5,454 nt of DNA from an uncultured Clostridia bacterium (GTDB lineage: Bacteria; Bacillota; Clostridia; Oscillospirales; Acutalibacteraceae): assembly GCA_946497265.1 (NCBI GenBank), contig CAMMKL010000152.1, forward strand, positions 1 through 5,454, read 5' to 3'. Each line of letters opens with the position of its first letter. Positions within the stretch are counted from its first letter, which is position 1. The notes below the pieces were generated by a model. The model ran no database searches, was not told the DNA's origin, and worked only from the letters and a program-made list of their open reading frames with translations. A program made the position numbers and the translations under genes. Of the stretch, positions 5,130-5,454 are shown piece after piece.

Positions 5130-5454
5130 TTATTTCACAACATCAGCGCAGCGGCTGCACAAAGTGGGATGTACCGAATTGGAGCCAACCGTATCGCTGT
5201 AAACCCAGCAGCGGCTGCACTTCTCGCCTTGCGCATGGGTTACTGTTACGGAGAGGCCTTCCACCGCTTCGCCTTTTACTTGTCCCTGGTCGTCCGCAAA
5301 AACCGAAACATGCGAAACGATAAAGGCAGTCTTTAATTCATCCTCTACCGATTTCACAAAATCATACAGCTCGCCGCTGCAATGCAGCTCAACGCTGGCT
5401 TCCAGTGATTTCCCAATCACTTTATCTTTTCTGGCATGCTCCAGAACCTTCTGC
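5130..5454 (-). CDS. ileS: Isoleucyl-tRNA synthetase, C-terminal part (cut by window edge)
   Basis: About 107 codons of the 3' end are present; the frame is open through the right edge of the window. Reading from the edge, it begins QKVLEHARKDKVIGKSLEASV, typical of the anticodon-binding region of bacterial IleRS. It ends in the C-terminal zinc-binding module with two CSRC knuckles (5208-5219 and 5148-5159) followed by a few residues and the TAA stop at 5130-5132. IleRS attaches isoleucine to tRNA-Ile in the cytosol, and the zinc module contributes to tRNA binding and charging. The catalytic HIGH and KMSKS motifs, the editing domain and the start codon lie outside the window. The downstream lspA and RluD-family genes match the Firmicutes arrangement. 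Confidence 0.95.
   Translation of the reverse strand, partial: QKVLEHARKDKVIGKSLEASVELHCSGELYDFVKSVEDELKTAFIVSHVSVFADDQGQVKGEAVEGLSVTVTHAQGEKCSRCWVYSDTVGSNSVHPTLCSRCADVVK

Overview
This is ordinary core chromosome from a Gram-positive bacterium. The best guess is a moderate-GC member of the Clostridia. The evidence is the infC-rpmI-rplT order behind a terminator-bearing leader, the ileS-lspA-rluD-like order known from Firmicutes, strong GGAGG-type ribosome binding sites, consensus sigma-A promoters and CCA-encoding tRNA genes. I cannot name the genus from the sequence.

Left part (about 1-1500, minus strand): an imperfect 61-nt palindrome of unknown role lies at the left edge. Next come the translation genes rplT, rpmI and infC, transcribed right to left from a perfect TTGACA-17-TATAAT promoter at 1464-1492. 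The roughly 170-nt leader carries three hairpins. The last is an intrinsic terminator just ahead of infC, the arrangement expected for L20-dependent transcription attenuation. infC starts with the rare codon ATT, and the operon ends at a strong terminator directly after rplT.

Middle part (about 1493-2151): roughly 370 bases without a convincing gene separate the infC promoter from a plus-strand tRNA unit. That unit has an A/T-rich upstream element, an extended -10 promoter, tRNA-Gln(CTG), a hairpin with a short T run, tRNA-Pro(CGG) and a strong, probably bidirectional terminator.

Right part (2201-5454, minus strand): the genes in transcription order are the 3' end of ileS (cut by the window edge), a hairpin terminator, lspA, an RluD-family pseudouridine synthase, a Cof-type HAD phosphatase and a short membrane-anchored ComEA-like helix-hairpin-helix protein. 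The four genes after ileS are closely spaced with no obvious terminator between them, so they probably form one transcript ending at the shared terminator at 2114-2151. IleRS charges tRNA, LspA matures lipoproteins and the RluD-like enzyme modifies rRNA. The HAD and ComEA-like proteins have no clear functional link to these.

I found no mobile element, CRISPR array, defence system or clearly novel system. The most interesting signals are regulatory: the infC leader and its ATT start, the unexplained palindrome, and the hairpins inside the tRNA unit and between ileS and lspA.
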